DNA from: CAYWMP01 sp964459445
GTDB taxonomy: Bacteria; Desulfobacterota; DSM-4660; Desulfatiglandales; HGW-15
NCBI GenBank assembly: GCA_964459445.1
Contig: CAYWMP010000033.1
Location: forward strand, 1-39,873
Direction of reading: 5' to 3'
DNA: 39,873 nt
Under the pieces are notes generated by a model, which saw only the letters and a program-made list of their open reading frames with translations, searched no databases and had not been told where the DNA came from. Both the position numbers and the translations under genes were made by a program. Shown piece by piece: positions 22,985 through 32,014 of the stretch (position 1 is its first letter; every line of letters starts with the position of its first letter).

Positions 22985-23930
22985 GGGCCTCACCCACTTT
23001 TACCTTCCCCAAAATCCAATTGAATCCGTTCTGCACGAGGCTGAAAAGACCTTTGGGTGCATAATTGTAAACGATCAGCGCAATGAGTCCGTAGCAGAGA
23101 AACCGCCAGGCTCCCGGGACGTAAGGACGCAGGTACTCCAAGAGAAAAGTCAGAAAGTATGCCCCGAAGATGGGACCCACAATGGTGTGTTCACCGCCAA
23201 TGAGGGCAGCGATGAGAATGGTAAAGAGAAACGTAATGTCGAACATGTTTCTCGGAGATATGGACCCAAGATAGTGGGTGTACATGGCCCCGCCGATGCC
23301 CGCCACCAATGCACTCAAGGTGAAGGCAAACAACTTAAATCGGATTGTGCTCAATCCCGCGCTTTTCACCGCTCCCTCATCCATGCGTATAGCGCTCAAA
23401 ACCGTTCCCACGTTGGACCTTGCCAGGGCCCATAAACCGATGGCAATCAGGAACATTGTAAAGAAGGAGATATAGTAATTAAGGTAGGCGCCCGAAGCGA
23501 AGGTAGGCAAGCCGCTAAGGCCCCGTGTTCCGCCCGTCAGTTTTGGTTTGACGACCTTCATGAGATGATAGGTCACCTCCATAAAAGCGAGTGTCACCAA
23601 GGCGAAATAGGTCCCCTTTGTCCTCAGAGCGGGAAGGAAGAAAAGTGTCCCTGCAACCGCGGTCACGATCACCGCGGCGGGTATGGATAGATACAGGGGA
23701 GCGCCCAAATGATGGGTAAGCATGGCTGTGGTATAACCGGAGATGCCGATGAGAAAAGGATGTCCGAAACTGATGTATCCCGTATATCCTGAAAGGATAT
23801 CCCAGCTCATGGCAAATATGGCCAGGAAATTTGCGAATATGAAAATCCGGACGGTGCCTCTGGATACGAAAAGCGGTAGCAGGCACATCACCACCGCAAA
23901 AATCACCCACCAAGGTATTGCTTTTTTCAA
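22977..23930 (-). CDS. livM: Branched-chain amino acid-type ABC transporter permease (LivM)
   Basis: A 317-residue integral membrane protein of the LivM family with about eight to nine hydrophobic segments. Family motifs are SGYTGYISFGHPFLIGISGY (about 48-67), the cytoplasmic ARSNVGTVLSAIRMDEGAVKS coupling loop at about 168-188 and LIGGEHTIVGPIFGAYFLTF near the C-terminus. The start is TTG at 23930, with AGGAGGAG just upstream and no nearby ATG. It lies 15 bp after livH and overlaps livG by 8 bp. Confidence 0.93.
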   Translation of the reverse strand: MKKAIPWWVIFAVVMCLLPLFVSRGTVRIFIFANFLAIFAMSWDILSGYTGYISFGHPFLIGISGYTTAMLTHHLGAPLYLSIPAAVIVTAVAGTLFFLPALRTKGTYFALVTLAFMEVTYHLMKVVKPKLTGGTRGLSGLPTFASGAYLNYYISFFTMFLIAIGLWALARSNVGTVLSAIRMDEGAVKSAGLSTIRFKLFAFTLSALVAGIGGAMYTHYLGSISPRNMFDITFLFTILIAALIGGEHTIVGPIFGAYFLTFLLEYLRPYVPGAWRFLCYGLIALIVYNYAPKGLFSLVQNGFNWILGKVKVGEAHD

Positions 23931-23945
23931 ATCTCCTCCTTTTCC

Positions 23946-24797
23946 TTAAACCTCTTCCTTTCCTAGCAATCCCTTCGGAAGCACAACCAGAATGACAATG
24001 ATGAGAAGCAGCGTGAAGACGCCGCTCAATTCGGGAGCAATCAGCGATGTGGTGATCGTCTCCATAAATCCGATGATGTGGGCCGCCACCAGGCTCCCCA
24101 TGATACTGCCGATCCCACCGACGATGACAACCGCAACGGAAATGATGAGTGGCCCCACCCACATGGTTGGATCCAGTTGCGTGTAAGTCGCAAAGAAAAC
24201 GCCTGCTATGGCCCCGAAGGCGCCTGACAAAGCCCAAGTGGCAATATTTATTTTATCAGGGTCTATACCGGAAACCACTGCCCCCTTGACATCCATGGAG
24301 ACGGCTTGAATGGCCCGACCCAGGGCTGTTTTGCGCACAAAAATCAACAGACTTCCTAAAATCACCCAACTCACAATCATGGCAAATAACATATTAAGCG
24401 AAATAGAGACGCCGAACACACGGCTCACACCGGGAATAATCGGCCACATGGATCGAGGCGCGGGCGAAAAAATGACAATGATGAGGGCCTGCATAACAAC
24501 GGCCAGAATGAGCGTCGAAATTTCAACTGCAATCGGGTTGTCCCTTAAACGTCTGACCATGGCAAGGTAGATCAGGACACCGAAAACAACCCCCGCCAGA
24601 ACAGCCATAAGAAAGCTTGGCGCCTTTGGAAAACGCAACATCTGAACAAAAACATAATAGACATATCCACCAAGCATGATGTAGACGCCGTAGGCAAGAT
24701 TCAGCACCCTCCCCACACTAAAAATCATCGTAAAACCTACTGCGATGAGTGCATAAAGGCCGCTGAGTACAAAGCCCTGAACAACGATGTCGATCAT
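23946..24797 (-). CDS. livH: Branched-chain amino acid-type ABC transporter permease (LivH)
   Basis: A 283-residue membrane protein of the LivH family with about eight hydrophobic segments. QGFVLSGLYALIAVGFTMIF and RVLNLAYGVYIMLGGYVYY are the typical N-terminal signature. The coupling loop RKTALGRAIQAVSMDVKGA is at about 150-168, followed by GIGSIMGSLVAAHIIGFMET. It pairs with LivM in the inner membrane. ATG at 24797. A 214-bp gap without a recognisable gene separates it from the binding-protein gene. Confidence 0.93.
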   Translation of the reverse strand: MIDIVVQGFVLSGLYALIAVGFTMIFSVGRVLNLAYGVYIMLGGYVYYVFVQMLRFPKAPSFLMAVLAGVVFGVLIYLAMVRRLRDNPIAVEISTLILAVVMQALIIVIFSPAPRSMWPIIPGVSRVFGVSISLNMLFAMIVSWVILGSLLIFVRKTALGRAIQAVSMDVKGAVVSGIDPDKINIATWALSGAFGAIAGVFFATYTQLDPTMWVGPLIISVAVVIVGGIGSIMGSLVAAHIIGFMETITTSLIAPELSGVFTLLLIIVILVVLPKGLLGKEEV

Positions 24798-25011
24798 GTT
24801 TGATTACCTAAAGATGTGAGGTATCGCGAGGTCTGCACAAGAATTCTTCCAAGCTCAGAAGGTCAATAAAGCCTCTTCTCCTTAGACAAGGAGAGTGGCG
24901 GCCTTATCCAATCCGTCCGGAAGGTTCCTGGCTGGTGGACAGGAGCAAGAACTTTCTTCAATCCATGCTCCAGTCCACCTAGCCCATCAACATGCCTGAG
25001 TTCAAGAATGC

Positions 25012-26331
25012 TTACTTCTTTATCCAAGGTGGTACGATGAATTCCCCGCTGGCATACTTGGCAGGGTAGACAACCTTTACTTTCCCGTCCACATACCACT
25101 GGATGACCACGAGGGATGGGTGTCCGTCATTGAAAGGCGGCGTGATATCGAACTTGATGTTGTGAGTGTATTCTCGGTTCGTACGGGGTTCTATCTCACC
25201 CTTTTTCCAGTAGGCGTACCTGAGCCAGAGCTGTCCGTCTTTGTAAATTTTTGTATCGGCATTTTCCATCTCTTTGACCCAGGCATCCAAGGGTTTGAAC
25301 CCGCCGGCCCGTTCAGCAGCAGCTACGGCATTGTGGATGCCGTAATAGGCGTTAAATCCGTTAAAATGGGGAAAGATCGGGCGGCTTTTATACTTTGATT
25401 TGTAGGTATTGATAAACTTTTGACTCCGGGTATCCAGATCCATTCCCAGGCAGGGCGCCGGTATGAGAGTGGATGCGCCGCCGCCCATTCCGCCGGTGTC
25501 ATCCCAATACTCCATTCCGAATGCGGAAACATTCACCCCGGTCATGGGGATCGGCACCTGAAGTTTAACGTACTGGGAGGAGGGAACCTGGCTTTTGACC
25601 GAAGAAATAAGGTAGATAAAATCGGGATTCTTCTCCCCGGCCTTTTTGTAAATGGGGCCGAAATCCACCGTATTCACATCGTAGACAATATGATCCAGAA
25701 TCTTAATGCCCGCTTCGGGTGCCAGCATTTGATCAACAAGCTCAAAGACTCCCCCGGCATAGGCGGTGTCTTCCTGCATAACCACACAGGTCTTCCACTT
25801 CATCTTATTCGCAAGAATATCTTTACCAAAGTCGACGTACAAAACCGCAAGGGCATAATCGCAGGCAATATTCATGAAGTACATTTTATACTTTTCATAG
25901 TCTTTAACGACCATGTCAATAATCCCGATGTAGGAAGTCCAGGTATCTAAAGTGGGGGTCCGGTATTCCGCCATTCGCGGGAACCACCCCAAGGAGACGT
26001 CATCGATACTGCCTGAGATGATAAAGTCCACCTTCTCCTTTTCATTGAGGTATTCATAGGCCTTGATACCTTCCGTAACATCTTCTCCCGTATCGGCCTT
26101 GACAAGTTTGATTGGGCGCCCTCCCAAAATACCACCTGCCTTATTCAATTCTTCGATGGCGATCTCGGCACCCCTCAAAGTGCTTTTGCCGGTGTCACTG
26201 TCAAAGGATCCTATAAATCCAATAACCACCGGTTTTTTAGCTGCCGCGAAGGCAGGGTTGGCACTCAATGCCAGAAACAGAACAGAGGTTATGATGACCG
26301 CCAAAAATATTAACCGATTAGTTTTTATCAT
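25012..26331 (-). CDS. ABC transporter periplasmic substrate-binding protein (LivK-like, Peripla_BP_6)
   Basis: A 439-residue periplasmic protein with a signal peptide (basic MIKTNR, hydrophobic core LIFLAVIITSVLFLALS, cleavage near AFA-AAKK, about residue 30). The mature protein opens with PVVIGFIGSFDSDTGKSTLRGAEIAIEELN, typical of type I periplasmic binding proteins for branched-chain amino acids, amides and aromatics. It is larger than LivK (about 370), more like amide/urea or aromatic-binding members. It probably sets the specificity of the whole uptake system; the ligand cannot be read from sequence, and an amine- or amide-like compound would suit the downstream genes. ATG at 26331 has AAGGAGGT upstream, and a leader of about 300 nt follows the promoter at 26636-26664. 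Confidence 0.93.
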   Translation of the reverse strand: MIKTNRLIFLAVIITSVLFLALSANPAFAAAKKPVVIGFIGSFDSDTGKSTLRGAEIAIEELNKAGGILGGRPIKLVKADTGEDVTEGIKAYEYLNEKEKVDFIISGSIDDVSLGWFPRMAEYRTPTLDTWTSYIGIIDMVVKDYEKYKMYFMNIACDYALAVLYVDFGKDILANKMKWKTCVVMQEDTAYAGGVFELVDQMLAPEAGIKILDHIVYDVNTVDFGPIYKKAGEKNPDFIYLISSVKSQVPSSQYVKLQVPIPMTGVNVSAFGMEYWDDTGGMGGGASTLIPAPCLGMDLDTRSQKFINTYKSKYKSRPIFPHFNGFNAYYGIHNAVAAAERAGGFKPLDAWVKEMENADTKIYKDGQLWLRYAYWKKGEIEPRTNREYTHNIKFDITPPFNDGHPSLVVIQWYVDGKVKVVYPAKYASGEFIVPPWIKK

Positions 26332-26635
26332 CCTCGCACCTCCTTAATTAGATTCAGTGGGTTCTCTGATAAGTTGCGGCTGTTGTTAATCACCCTACCT
26401 TGTCTCCCTGTCAAAACGCTGCAAGCTTTGGTTGGCAACAGGCACTGATGTGAAGATGGAAGAAGTATCCATCGTCGTTCCGCGGTTGCAGTGATACACT
26501 GTCGTCTTCAAAGGGAGGCGCAGGTGCTGGTTCGCCGTCTCCATCATTTCCAAAAATCCTCTCTAGATTTCTCTCAACCCCCTTTCTTAGCCCAAAAGGC
26601 TGGATGTAATTTTAGAAACTTTTATTCTAATAATT
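26332..26635 (-). other. Long untranslated leader of the ABC transporter operon
   Basis: About 300 nt lie between the predicted promoter and the binding-protein start. No gene, recognised riboswitch class or clear terminator-antiterminator pair is seen. Long leaders can carry regulatory RNA structure; here that is only a possibility. Confidence 0.4.
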
Positions 26636-26664
26636 TGTATATTTTTATTCATTCTAACTGTCAA
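26636..26664 (-). promoter_or_regulatory. Sigma70-type promoter of the ABC transporter operon
   Basis: On the minus strand TTGACA (26664-26659), a 17-bp spacer and TATACA (26641-26636) form the promoter. The flank TTTTTTCTTGACAG is the same as in the ligase/BMC promoter over 14 bp apart from length of the T-run. A further dyad, ATACAAT-N7-ATTGTAA, lies about 75-95 bp upstream (about 26738-26758). Confidence 0.7.
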
Positions 26665-26827
26665 GAAAAAAGTCGGAAATAGGAATATTATAGGAGAATA
26701 TTTTTAATTGAGTTATTTTGTGAATTTTTTTACATATATACAATGAATGGAATTGTAATGATTTCATAATCTTAGAAGCTAATGAGTAGGATTCATTACA
26801 TTTCTCAAAACAGTGCTACGGCCGGGA

Positions 26828-27010
26828 TCTTTTTTTCAAGCCCTATCTATAGGCTCCGGTGGCGGTTCCCGCAGATGGAAGGGTTCAAAAGAACACGGTA
26901 TTTCATCGGAAAAGTGCATTCTGCCAGGGGTTTTGTGGCGTGAACCCTCCCATCTGCAGGAACGGCAAAGCTCGGTGGAATTTTTTTTGAGATAGGGCTT
27001 GAAAAAAAGA
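26828..27010. repeat. 183-bp element with perfect 21-bp terminal inverted repeats (MITE-like or structured RNA)
   Basis: The ends 26828-26848 and 26990-27010 are perfect 21-bp inverted repeats (TCTTTTTTTCAAGCCCTATC core). Inside, 26865-26887 and 26941-26963 are a second inverted pair of 23 bp with two mismatches. The element can fold as a long interrupted stem. It holds no significant gene. It lies between the 3' end of the TRAP operon and the ABC promoter, where it might also terminate transcription (T-run on either strand). It may be a non-autonomous mobile element or an RNA structure. Confidence 0.75.
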
Positions 27011-27143
27011 TTCCTGCCTCCGCAGTTAACCTTGAACCGTGAACCCGGAACCCGGAACCTTGAACCTAGAAGACGGATTAAGCGAAACAACTCATTAACT
27101 TTAGCTCACTCTTAACTTTTCCGTTTTATCCGGGTCAGGAGAT

Positions 27144-28445
27144 TTACAGCATCTTCGCAGGTAGCCACAGGGCCAATTGGGGAAAAAGCATTGTGATGAT
27201 GAGAACGAGCAACTGAATGGCAACAAAGGGCGGTATAGACCGCCAGATGTCCTGGGTATGAATCTCCGAAGGAGCAACCCCTCGCATAAGGATCAATGCC
27301 CAACCAAAGGGGGGCGTTAAATAAGCCACCTGCATGTTAAGAATAAATATGATCGCAAACCAGGTGGGATCAAACCCCAAGAAGGTAGCAATGGGTATGA
27401 AAATAGGAGCGCAGATTGTCAGCACGGCGTAATCATCCATGAACATGCCGAATACAAGGAGGATAAGCTGCATAGAGCCAAGGATAAGCCATCGATTGAC
27501 AGGAACCTTCTCCACGATTTCCATCACCATTTCCTGGGCCCCGGCGCTGGTATATACAACACCAAAAAGCGTGGCCGCGACCAATATCCAAAGGGCCATG
27601 CCGCTGATCTTCATGGTCTCGACACATGAATCCGTGATGATTTTCCAGCTGATTCTCCGATACATAATGCAGACCAAAAATGAACCAAAAGCGCCCACGC
27701 CTGCGGCTTCCGTGGGTGTTGCGATTCCCATGAAAATGGAGCCCAACACAAGGACCACAAGTAGTGATGGAAGAACTATGTCTTTAAGGGAACGCCATCG
27801 CGTGTTCCAGGTGACTTCCTCTTCCGTCCTAGGGGCGAGGTGTGGCTGGAAATGACAACGAATGGTGATATAGAGGATGTAAAGGGTAGCCGTAATGAGA
27901 CCCGGAATCGCGCCGCCAAAAAAAATCTTTCCAATGGAGATACGGGAAATGTAGGCGAAGATGATCATGATGATGCTGGGCGGAATGATCTCCCCCAGAA
28001 CGCCCCCTGCCATGACGCTTCCCAGGGCAAGAGACCTGTTATAATGAAGCTTGAGCATGGCTGGCACGGCAATAAGCCCCATGGTAAGGATGCCCGGCCC
28101 AAACCCTCCGCACATGGCCAAGGCAACACAAACCCCGACCGAGACGATGGCAAGACCGCCCCTTAGTCCGGAAAGCCAGTAATTCAAAGCACGAAATAGC
28201 CGGTCGGAAATGCCCGAATGAATCAGGAAATTACCCATGAGCAGAAAAAGTGGAATGGTGATGAGGCCCGGATCCGTGATCTGTCGATAGGCCGTTGTCG
28301 CCACGATGAACAGGTCGTTCGGCCCGCCGATGATTATGGTGATGAGTACGCTGATTCCTCCGAGCGCGAAAACAACGGGAACACCGATTGCCAATAAAAA
28401 CAGCAGGCCGCTGAAAAGAAGAACTGTAACCAGCTCAATGCTCAT
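27144..28445 (-). CDS. dctM: TRAP transporter large permease (DctM)
   Basis: A 433-residue protein with about twelve hydrophobic segments, the ion-coupled transport subunit of a tripartite (TRAP) importer. Typical DctM features include GVPVVFALGGISVLITII near the N-terminus, the GGVLGEIIPPSIIMIIFAYIS substrate/Na+ region at about 151-171, TPTEAAGVGAFGS in the second half, and QVAYLTPPFGWALILMRGV. Length is usual (about 425-440). It ends the operon DctP-DctQ-DctM. It lies upstream of the ABC/BMC block in the same direction but with its own terminator-like region between. Confidence 0.95.
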   Translation of the reverse strand: MSIELVTVLLFSGLLFLLAIGVPVVFALGGISVLITIIIGGPNDLFIVATTAYRQITDPGLITIPLFLLMGNFLIHSGISDRLFRALNYWLSGLRGGLAIVSVGVCVALAMCGGFGPGILTMGLIAVPAMLKLHYNRSLALGSVMAGGVLGEIIPPSIIMIIFAYISRISIGKIFFGGAIPGLITATLYILYITIRCHFQPHLAPRTEEEVTWNTRWRSLKDIVLPSLLVVLVLGSIFMGIATPTEAAGVGAFGSFLVCIMYRRISWKIITDSCVETMKISGMALWILVAATLFGVVYTSAGAQEMVMEIVEKVPVNRWLILGSMQLILLVFGMFMDDYAVLTICAPIFIPIATFLGFDPTWFAIIFILNMQVAYLTPPFGWALILMRGVAPSEIHTQDIWRSIPPFVAIQLLVLIITMLFPQLALWLPAKML

Positions 28446-28523
28446 AGGACAAAAACTCCCTCTAACCAGCCATCACTCCCATTCAATGTACACGGACTGG
28501 CCATTCATTTCACATTCGGAAAC

Positions 28524-29012
28524 TCATTCTTCGCGTTTGGAAAGTACGACAATTCCTTCAAGTAAAAACAGAAAGGCGACAATAGGTATGATGCATTTAA
28601 AGGGGTATAGGGGGATGCGGAAAGCGCCGGCGGCCTTTTCTCCCATCATGAGCGAGTTCCAGCCCATCCAGGATCCCTGCCAAACCAATACGCCCATAAA
28701 GGCAGCGAAACAGACCAATGCGATGATTCTTGCTATCAATTTGAGCTTGTCGGGGAAATGATCGTACAGGATTTCAATCCGGATATGCTCTCTTTTGCTC
28801 ATGGCAAAGACGCCGGCAAAAAGAATAAACACGCCGAATAGTTGTCGGTTCAGGAGCCATCCCCAAAGGAGCGGATGATTGAATACATACCTGGCTACCA
28901 CATCCATTGTGGTGATCAACATAATGACAAAGACAAGATAGCTGAATAGCCGCCCTGCCCTATCGCTAAACCAGTCGATACCATCCATTAAAGCATTCAA
29001 CCCTTTAGGCAT
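28524..29012 (-). CDS. dctQ: TRAP transporter small permease (DctQ)
   Basis: A 162-residue, four-helix membrane protein of the DctQ family. LVFVIMLITTMDVVARYVFN at about 26-45 and LFGVFILFAGVFAMSKREHIRIEIL are typical. It forms the inner-membrane complex with DctM. ATG at 29012; a 78-bp gap precedes dctM. Nothing unusual is seen. Confidence 0.93.
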   Translation of the reverse strand: MPKGLNALMDGIDWFSDRAGRLFSYLVFVIMLITTMDVVARYVFNHPLLWGWLLNRQLFGVFILFAGVFAMSKREHIRIEILYDHFPDKLKLIARIIALVCFAAFMGVLVWQGSWMGWNSLMMGEKAAGAFRIPLYPFKCIIPIVAFLFLLEGIVVLSKREE

Positions 29013-29108
29013 ATTCGGTTCCCTCTTTGGCTCCGCACATTTTTATTATTTCACCGCATGGCGCAGGCAACTTCGATTTAATATTGAAGCCAACAGGCCT
29101 TTTGAGTT

Positions 29109-29225
29109 TTCAGTGTTCAGTGCTCAGGAGCCACTAAAAGGAATTATCCCTATGCCAATGACCCACCCTTCGACCCCGAGTTCATGGCCGAGGGGAAGGC
29201 CCTTGAAAGACTGAACTCTGAGCAC
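29109..29225. repeat. Inverted repeat (TTCAGTGCTCAG units) between dctP and dctQ
   Basis: The left arm (29109-29127) and right arm (29211-29225) are complementary CAGTGCTCAG / CTGAACTCTGAGCAC units around an 80-bp loop. They occupy most of the 291-bp gap. Such hairpins downstream of dctP could stabilise its mRNA and raise binding-protein output over the permeases. Confidence 0.6.
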
Positions 29226-29303
29226 TTAAATCCCGTGGGCCCTACCGCAAGGAGTGTCTGTCCCTCCCCCCGGTAAGGCCAAAAGGAGTATCAACTTTAA
29301 AAT

Positions 29304-30362
29304 CTACTTAAGCGTCTTTCTCCAGTCCTTGATCATCTGGATGCCTTTGGCAGCTGCAGCATCCCGCGCGCCCACCTCATCCCATATTTTGTAGGCTGCA
29401 TCTTCATGTTTCTTTTCACAGGCATCATCGAGAACGCTTCTAATGACCTTGCCCTGTTTCACCAATTCATCGACCTTTTTCATCTCTTCGACGTAGATTT
29501 TCAGAAGTTTGTGGTAGTAGTCTTCAGCCGCGCCGGCAAGGGCCTTCTTAAGGTCATCGGGCAGGGAATCCCAAGTCTTTTTGTTCACCAAAATGTTGCC
29601 CGGTACCACGTCATTCTGACCGCCGATAAGCCAGTAGGGCGCAACCTCATGCCAATTCAGACCGGTTATGGCGCTGACATCCCATTGGGACGCGTCGATG
29701 GTCCCAAGCTTGAGTCCCATATAGGCTTCCATCCCACTGATGTAAGTTCCACGGGCGCCTACCATGTCATAGTATTGTGCCCAAGACCCCTCTACCCTGA
29801 TCTTCTTGCCCGCCATATCCGAGCAACTTGTTATTTTCTTTGTGGCCAGGGTAAAGATCTGGCCGTAGGAATGCATATCCAGCCAGTAAAGACCCTGCTT
29901 TGCATATTCCCCACGCAGCAGATCTACAAACCCGCTGTCGAAAAAGAAATTCCGGATGATGCCGCCACTCTCAACAATATCCTTGTTTCCAGGTACGTTA
30001 TAGGCATAGGGCAGACCGAACTCTACCTCGCCGACCGGAATGACGCCGGCCCACATGGCAGCAACTGCGTGTAACATATCCAGGGTGCCCTTCTGCGTGG
30101 CCTCGAAGAGCTGCTCTGCTGGAACCAATTCCGGATCAGCAAACACGGAGATTTTAATCTGCCCGTTGCTTCGTTTCGCTGCTGAATCCGCGAAGTCCTT
30201 TAATAGCTCCATAGAGAGGTCGCCCCTGGGATAGGCCGACTGGATTTTCATTCGGTATGTCTTTGCTGCGGCATCTGTGGCCAAGGGACCAAAGACCATG
30301 GACAGGGCAAAGATAAAAACAAGTATGCCCGCTCCCAAAAGAAGTCGTTTTTTCTCTTTCAT
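29304..30362 (-). CDS. dctP: TRAP transporter periplasmic substrate-binding protein (DctP/TakP-like)
   Basis: A 352-residue periplasmic protein with an N-terminal signal peptide (MKEKKRLLLGAGILVFIFAL, cleavage near DAAAK at about 33). The mature part matches DctP-family binding proteins: SAYPRGDLSMELLKDFADSA, ELVPAEQLFEATQKGTLDML, and the later ASQWDVSAITGLNWHEVAPY segment, closest in feel to TakP-like proteins that bind 2-oxo or other monocarboxylates. R-containing KKIRVEGSWAQYYDMVGA is at the usual substrate-carboxylate position. It suggests an organic acid ligand; the compound is unknown. ATG at 30362 is preceded by GGAGGAGGT, and the leader contains a 188-bp inverted-repeat element. Confidence 0.93.
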   Translation of the reverse strand: MKEKKRLLLGAGILVFIFALSMVFGPLATDAAAKTYRMKIQSAYPRGDLSMELLKDFADSAAKRSNGQIKISVFADPELVPAEQLFEATQKGTLDMLHAVAAMWAGVIPVGEVEFGLPYAYNVPGNKDIVESGGIIRNFFFDSGFVDLLRGEYAKQGLYWLDMHSYGQIFTLATKKITSCSDMAGKKIRVEGSWAQYYDMVGARGTYISGMEAYMGLKLGTIDASQWDVSAITGLNWHEVAPYWLIGGQNDVVPGNILVNKKTWDSLPDDLKKALAGAAEDYYHKLLKIYVEEMKKVDELVKQGKVIRSVLDDACEKKHEDAAYKIWDEVGARDAAAAKGIQMIKDWRKTLK

Positions 30363-30440
30363 TTACCTCCTCCTTCTATGAGTTATGGGTGTTGAACTAC
30401 AATGAGACGTAGTAATTATCACCTCCTTCCACAGGGTTTA

Positions 30441-30628
30441 TCCTAACGTTGCATAAAACTTGAGTTCAAAACGCTGAAGATTGGGTCAGCAAGGGATGTT
30501 TGACGATTTTCAAGGACGAAAGCGTATTAAACATACGGTGAGGTCTTGAAAATGGGCAAACGTTTCTTGATGGCCTGATATAGAGCGAGCGAAGCGGTTT
30601 TGGGCCAAGTATTTATGCAACGTTAGGA
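30441..30628. repeat. 188-bp element with 17-bp perfect terminal inverted repeats in the dctP leader
   Basis: The ends TCCTAACGTTGCATAAA (30441-30457) and its exact complement (30612-30628) close the element, and the match continues a further five bp with one insertion. Inside, TTTGACGATTTTCAAGGAC (about 30499-30517) is partly complementary to TCTTGAAAATGGGCAAAC (about 30544-30561). It has no gene. If the promoter at 30852-30880 is right, it lies within the transcribed leader of dctP, so it would form a large RNA hairpin. A MITE-like inserted element is the alternative. Confidence 0.7.
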
Positions 30629-30851
30629 TTTACAATGAACTGCACAGGCGTTTACAGCTAGAATCGCGCTCAGTGCCATGACTCTATTTTCATATGGGAA
30701 AGAACATGAATAAACCTTTGACATTAATGAAAGAGATTTGATTAGTCCGGGAATCTCGTGCTGCTTAAAAACCCGGTTTTTGGATTGGGGTGCTTGATAA
30801 TAGAAGTTTATTAAGTAAGCCTGAAATATGAAAATCTTCTAATAAAAAAAT

Positions 30852-30880
30852 TGTATAATTTCTTTCAACCGACATGTCAA
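30852..30880 (-). promoter_or_regulatory. Sigma70-type promoter of the TRAP operon
   Basis: On the minus strand TTGACA (30880-30875), a 17-bp spacer and TATACA (30857-30852). The sequence TTTTATCTTGACA and the downstream ATACAATT agree with the ligase/BMC and ABC promoters. A leader of nearly 490 nt to dctP would result. The 783-bp gap 30363-31145 has no gene. Confidence 0.65.
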
Positions 30881-31145
30881 GATAAAACTATTGAGCCCTC
30901 CGACTGGTTAGGGTCTTGGCGGTTTTGTATCCTTTAATCGCTCTGCATTCATCATTTCTCATTTTGATACTACCGCAAATCGGGGTTACATCCAAAGAAA
31001 AAAGATTCATCACAACACACTGGAAATGGGCCTCCTTTCCGTGGTAGGGTACGCACCATTTCTTGACTCGGACAAAAAATGCATTAGCATTGGGATAAAA
31101 TAAACCCTGTCGGAGCCTGAACTTTAGGCCGTTGGGAGGTTGAAA

Positions 31146-31619
31146 ATGACAAACAGAGATTATTTGGAGGGTAAGAGACTCCTCATCGTTGACGATGAAC
31201 CGGATGTGCTGGATTCCTTAGAAGAGCTCCTGCCAATGTGTCATATCAGCAAAGCAAGCAACTTTGAGGAGGCCAGGGAGCTCCTTGAAGCCCAGTACTT
31301 TGACATGGCAATCCTGGACATCATGGGCGTGAAAGGATATAGGCTGCTCGAAATAGCCAATGAGAGAAACGTTATCGCGGTTATGTTGACCGCTCATGCT
31401 ATGACTCCCGAAAACGTTGAAAAGTCCTATGTCAGCGGAGCCGCCTCCTTTGTGCCGAAAGACCAAATGACCAACATCACAATCTTTCTCAACGACATCT
31501 TCGATGCCAAAGAACACGGGAAGAGTCTATGGGGACGATGGTTTGACAGACTGGCCGACTACTTTGAAAAGAAGTTTGGCCCTGATTGGCAAGAAAAACA
31601 CAAAATAACCGTGAAGTAG
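31146..31619 (+). CDS. Stand-alone response-regulator receiver protein
   Basis: A 157-residue CheY-like receiver (REC) domain with a short C-terminal extension and no output domain. LLIVDDEPDV gives the acidic pair D16 and D17; D58 in AILDIMG is the phosphorylation site; T82 (MLTAH) and K105 (FVPKD) complete the active set. The last 35 residues are Trp- and Lys-rich (GRWFDRLADYFEKKFGPDWQ). ATG at 31146 is chosen because GGGAGGT sits 5 bp upstream and overlaps the alternative TTG at 31140. No histidine kinase is next to it, so its partner is elsewhere. It is divergent from the TRAP operon. Confidence 0.9.
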   Translation: MTNRDYLEGKRLLIVDDEPDVLDSLEELLPMCHISKASNFEEARELLEAQYFDMAILDIMGVKGYRLLEIANERNVIAVMLTAHAMTPENVEKSYVSGAASFVPKDQMTNITIFLNDIFDAKEHGKSLWGRWFDRLADYFEKKFGPDWQEKHKITVK

Positions 31620-31739
31620 GACTAGGGCGACATCAATTGCCTGTCTGTAGTTGTCCATGGGGCTCTACTTCTGTCCACCTTCGGCTTGTATACCCCATGG
31701 CTCGGAAAGGATATACGCAACCGTTCACGGAGTCTTAAA

Positions 31740-31856
31740 ATTCCAAATTCCAAGCATCAAATTCCAAATACGAATGACCAAACTGTTTTTGGTTTGTTAT
31801 TTGGGATTTTGGTCATTGGTATTTGTTTGTTTTTTGGAATTTGGTATTTGGAATTT
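31740..31856. repeat. Short-period inverted repeat (AATTCCAAAT units)
   Basis: The left arm (31740-31782) has tandem ATTCCAAATTCCAAG units and the right arm (31806-31856) their complement. It follows the receiver gene and may serve as its terminator. A half copy of the same unit lies at about 11250-11310. The rest of the gap 31620-32014 shows no gene. Confidence 0.7.
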
Positions 31857-32014
31857 CCACTAACTAAAATACCGTGGTGAAGGCAGTAAGAAAGTAAGGG
31901 CTCACCAAGCCGACTTCGTCCCTTCCTAGTGATTTCCGAGCCCCCGCCAAATCTAACAGCGAAAAAAGGGTAAACCGTTTCCATCAATAAGTATTAATTG
32001 AATATAGGGGTGTC

